From positions 1 to 41,390 of the forward strand of contig JABSSD010000198.1 in the NCBI GenBank assembly GCA_013214575.1: DNA of 41,390 nucleotides, written 5' to 3'. How positions within the stretch are numbered: the first letter of the stretch is position 1; each line of letters begins with the position of its first letter. Made by a program: the position numbers and the translations under genes. Origin of the DNA: Paracoccaceae bacterium. Lineage in GTDB: Bacteria; Pseudomonadota; Alphaproteobacteria; Rhodobacterales; Rhodobacteraceae. The notes beneath the pieces are model-generated. The model did no database searches. It was not told the origin of the DNA and saw nothing but the letters and a program-made list of their open reading frames with translations. Positions 41,384 through 41,390 of this stretch are shown here, piece by piece.

Positions 41384-41390
41384 AAAGCCC

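Overview
The window looks like chromosomal DNA of a marine Rhodobacteraceae (roseobacter-group alphaproteobacterium). This is inferred from gene content and order, not from a database search. Typical signs are the lptF-lptG-lptD-surA-pdxA-rsmA envelope cluster, the prfA-prmC pair followed by a DUF4167 gene, a coiled-coil gene joined to zapA, the grxD/bolA pair, GC-rich codon use, and CtrA-, FnrL- and CceR-like sites. Nearly all of it is core genome. I see no prophage, CRISPR array, rRNA or tRNA.

Layout. 1-2.6 kb is an accessory scar: the tail of an unknown gene, an RTX calcium-binding secreted protein with a doubtful 5' end, a possible IS110-type remnant, an AT-richer sulfotransferase pseudogene broken mostly at homopolymers, and a hexanucleotide microsatellite. 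2.6-5 kb (minus strand) holds a GNAT acetyltransferase, a nucleoside hydrolase and MazG. 5-8.7 kb (plus) holds an M20 amidohydrolase, two overlapping agmatinase-family ureohydrolases and a DUF1499 protein. 9-11.9 kb (plus) is translation termination (prfA, prmC) and a DUF4167 protein. 12-19.7 kb (minus) is the LPS export and outer-membrane biogenesis operon running into pdxA and rsmA. Divergent from it are pepA and holC (19.8-21.8 kb).

21.8-22.1 kb has no conventional gene but carries a CtrA-type box, a 12-bp nested hairpin and an intrinsic terminator; it is the best candidate for an undescribed element. Then follow, on the minus strand, a retropepsin-like membrane protease, MarC and an ABC-F ATPase, then ndk (plus), a TfoX C-terminal-domain protein and a solitary cytochrome P450. 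27.6-31.2 kb is a divergent two-component pair: a LuxR-type response regulator and a PAS hybrid kinase with receiver and HPt domains. 31.2-36.3 kb carries central carbon genes (gap with an unannotated 47-aa membrane protein downstream, and tkt) around a DUF808 protein and an unrecognised ORF. 36.6-41.2 kb holds a ZauP-like coiled coil with zapA, monothiol glutaredoxin and BolA (Fe-S trafficking) and purL.

Four copies of a short intergenic repeat lie at 3' ends of genes. Several start codons were moved downstream of the longest open frame because a Shine-Dalgarno sequence or family length supports the shorter form; each case is stated in its entry.
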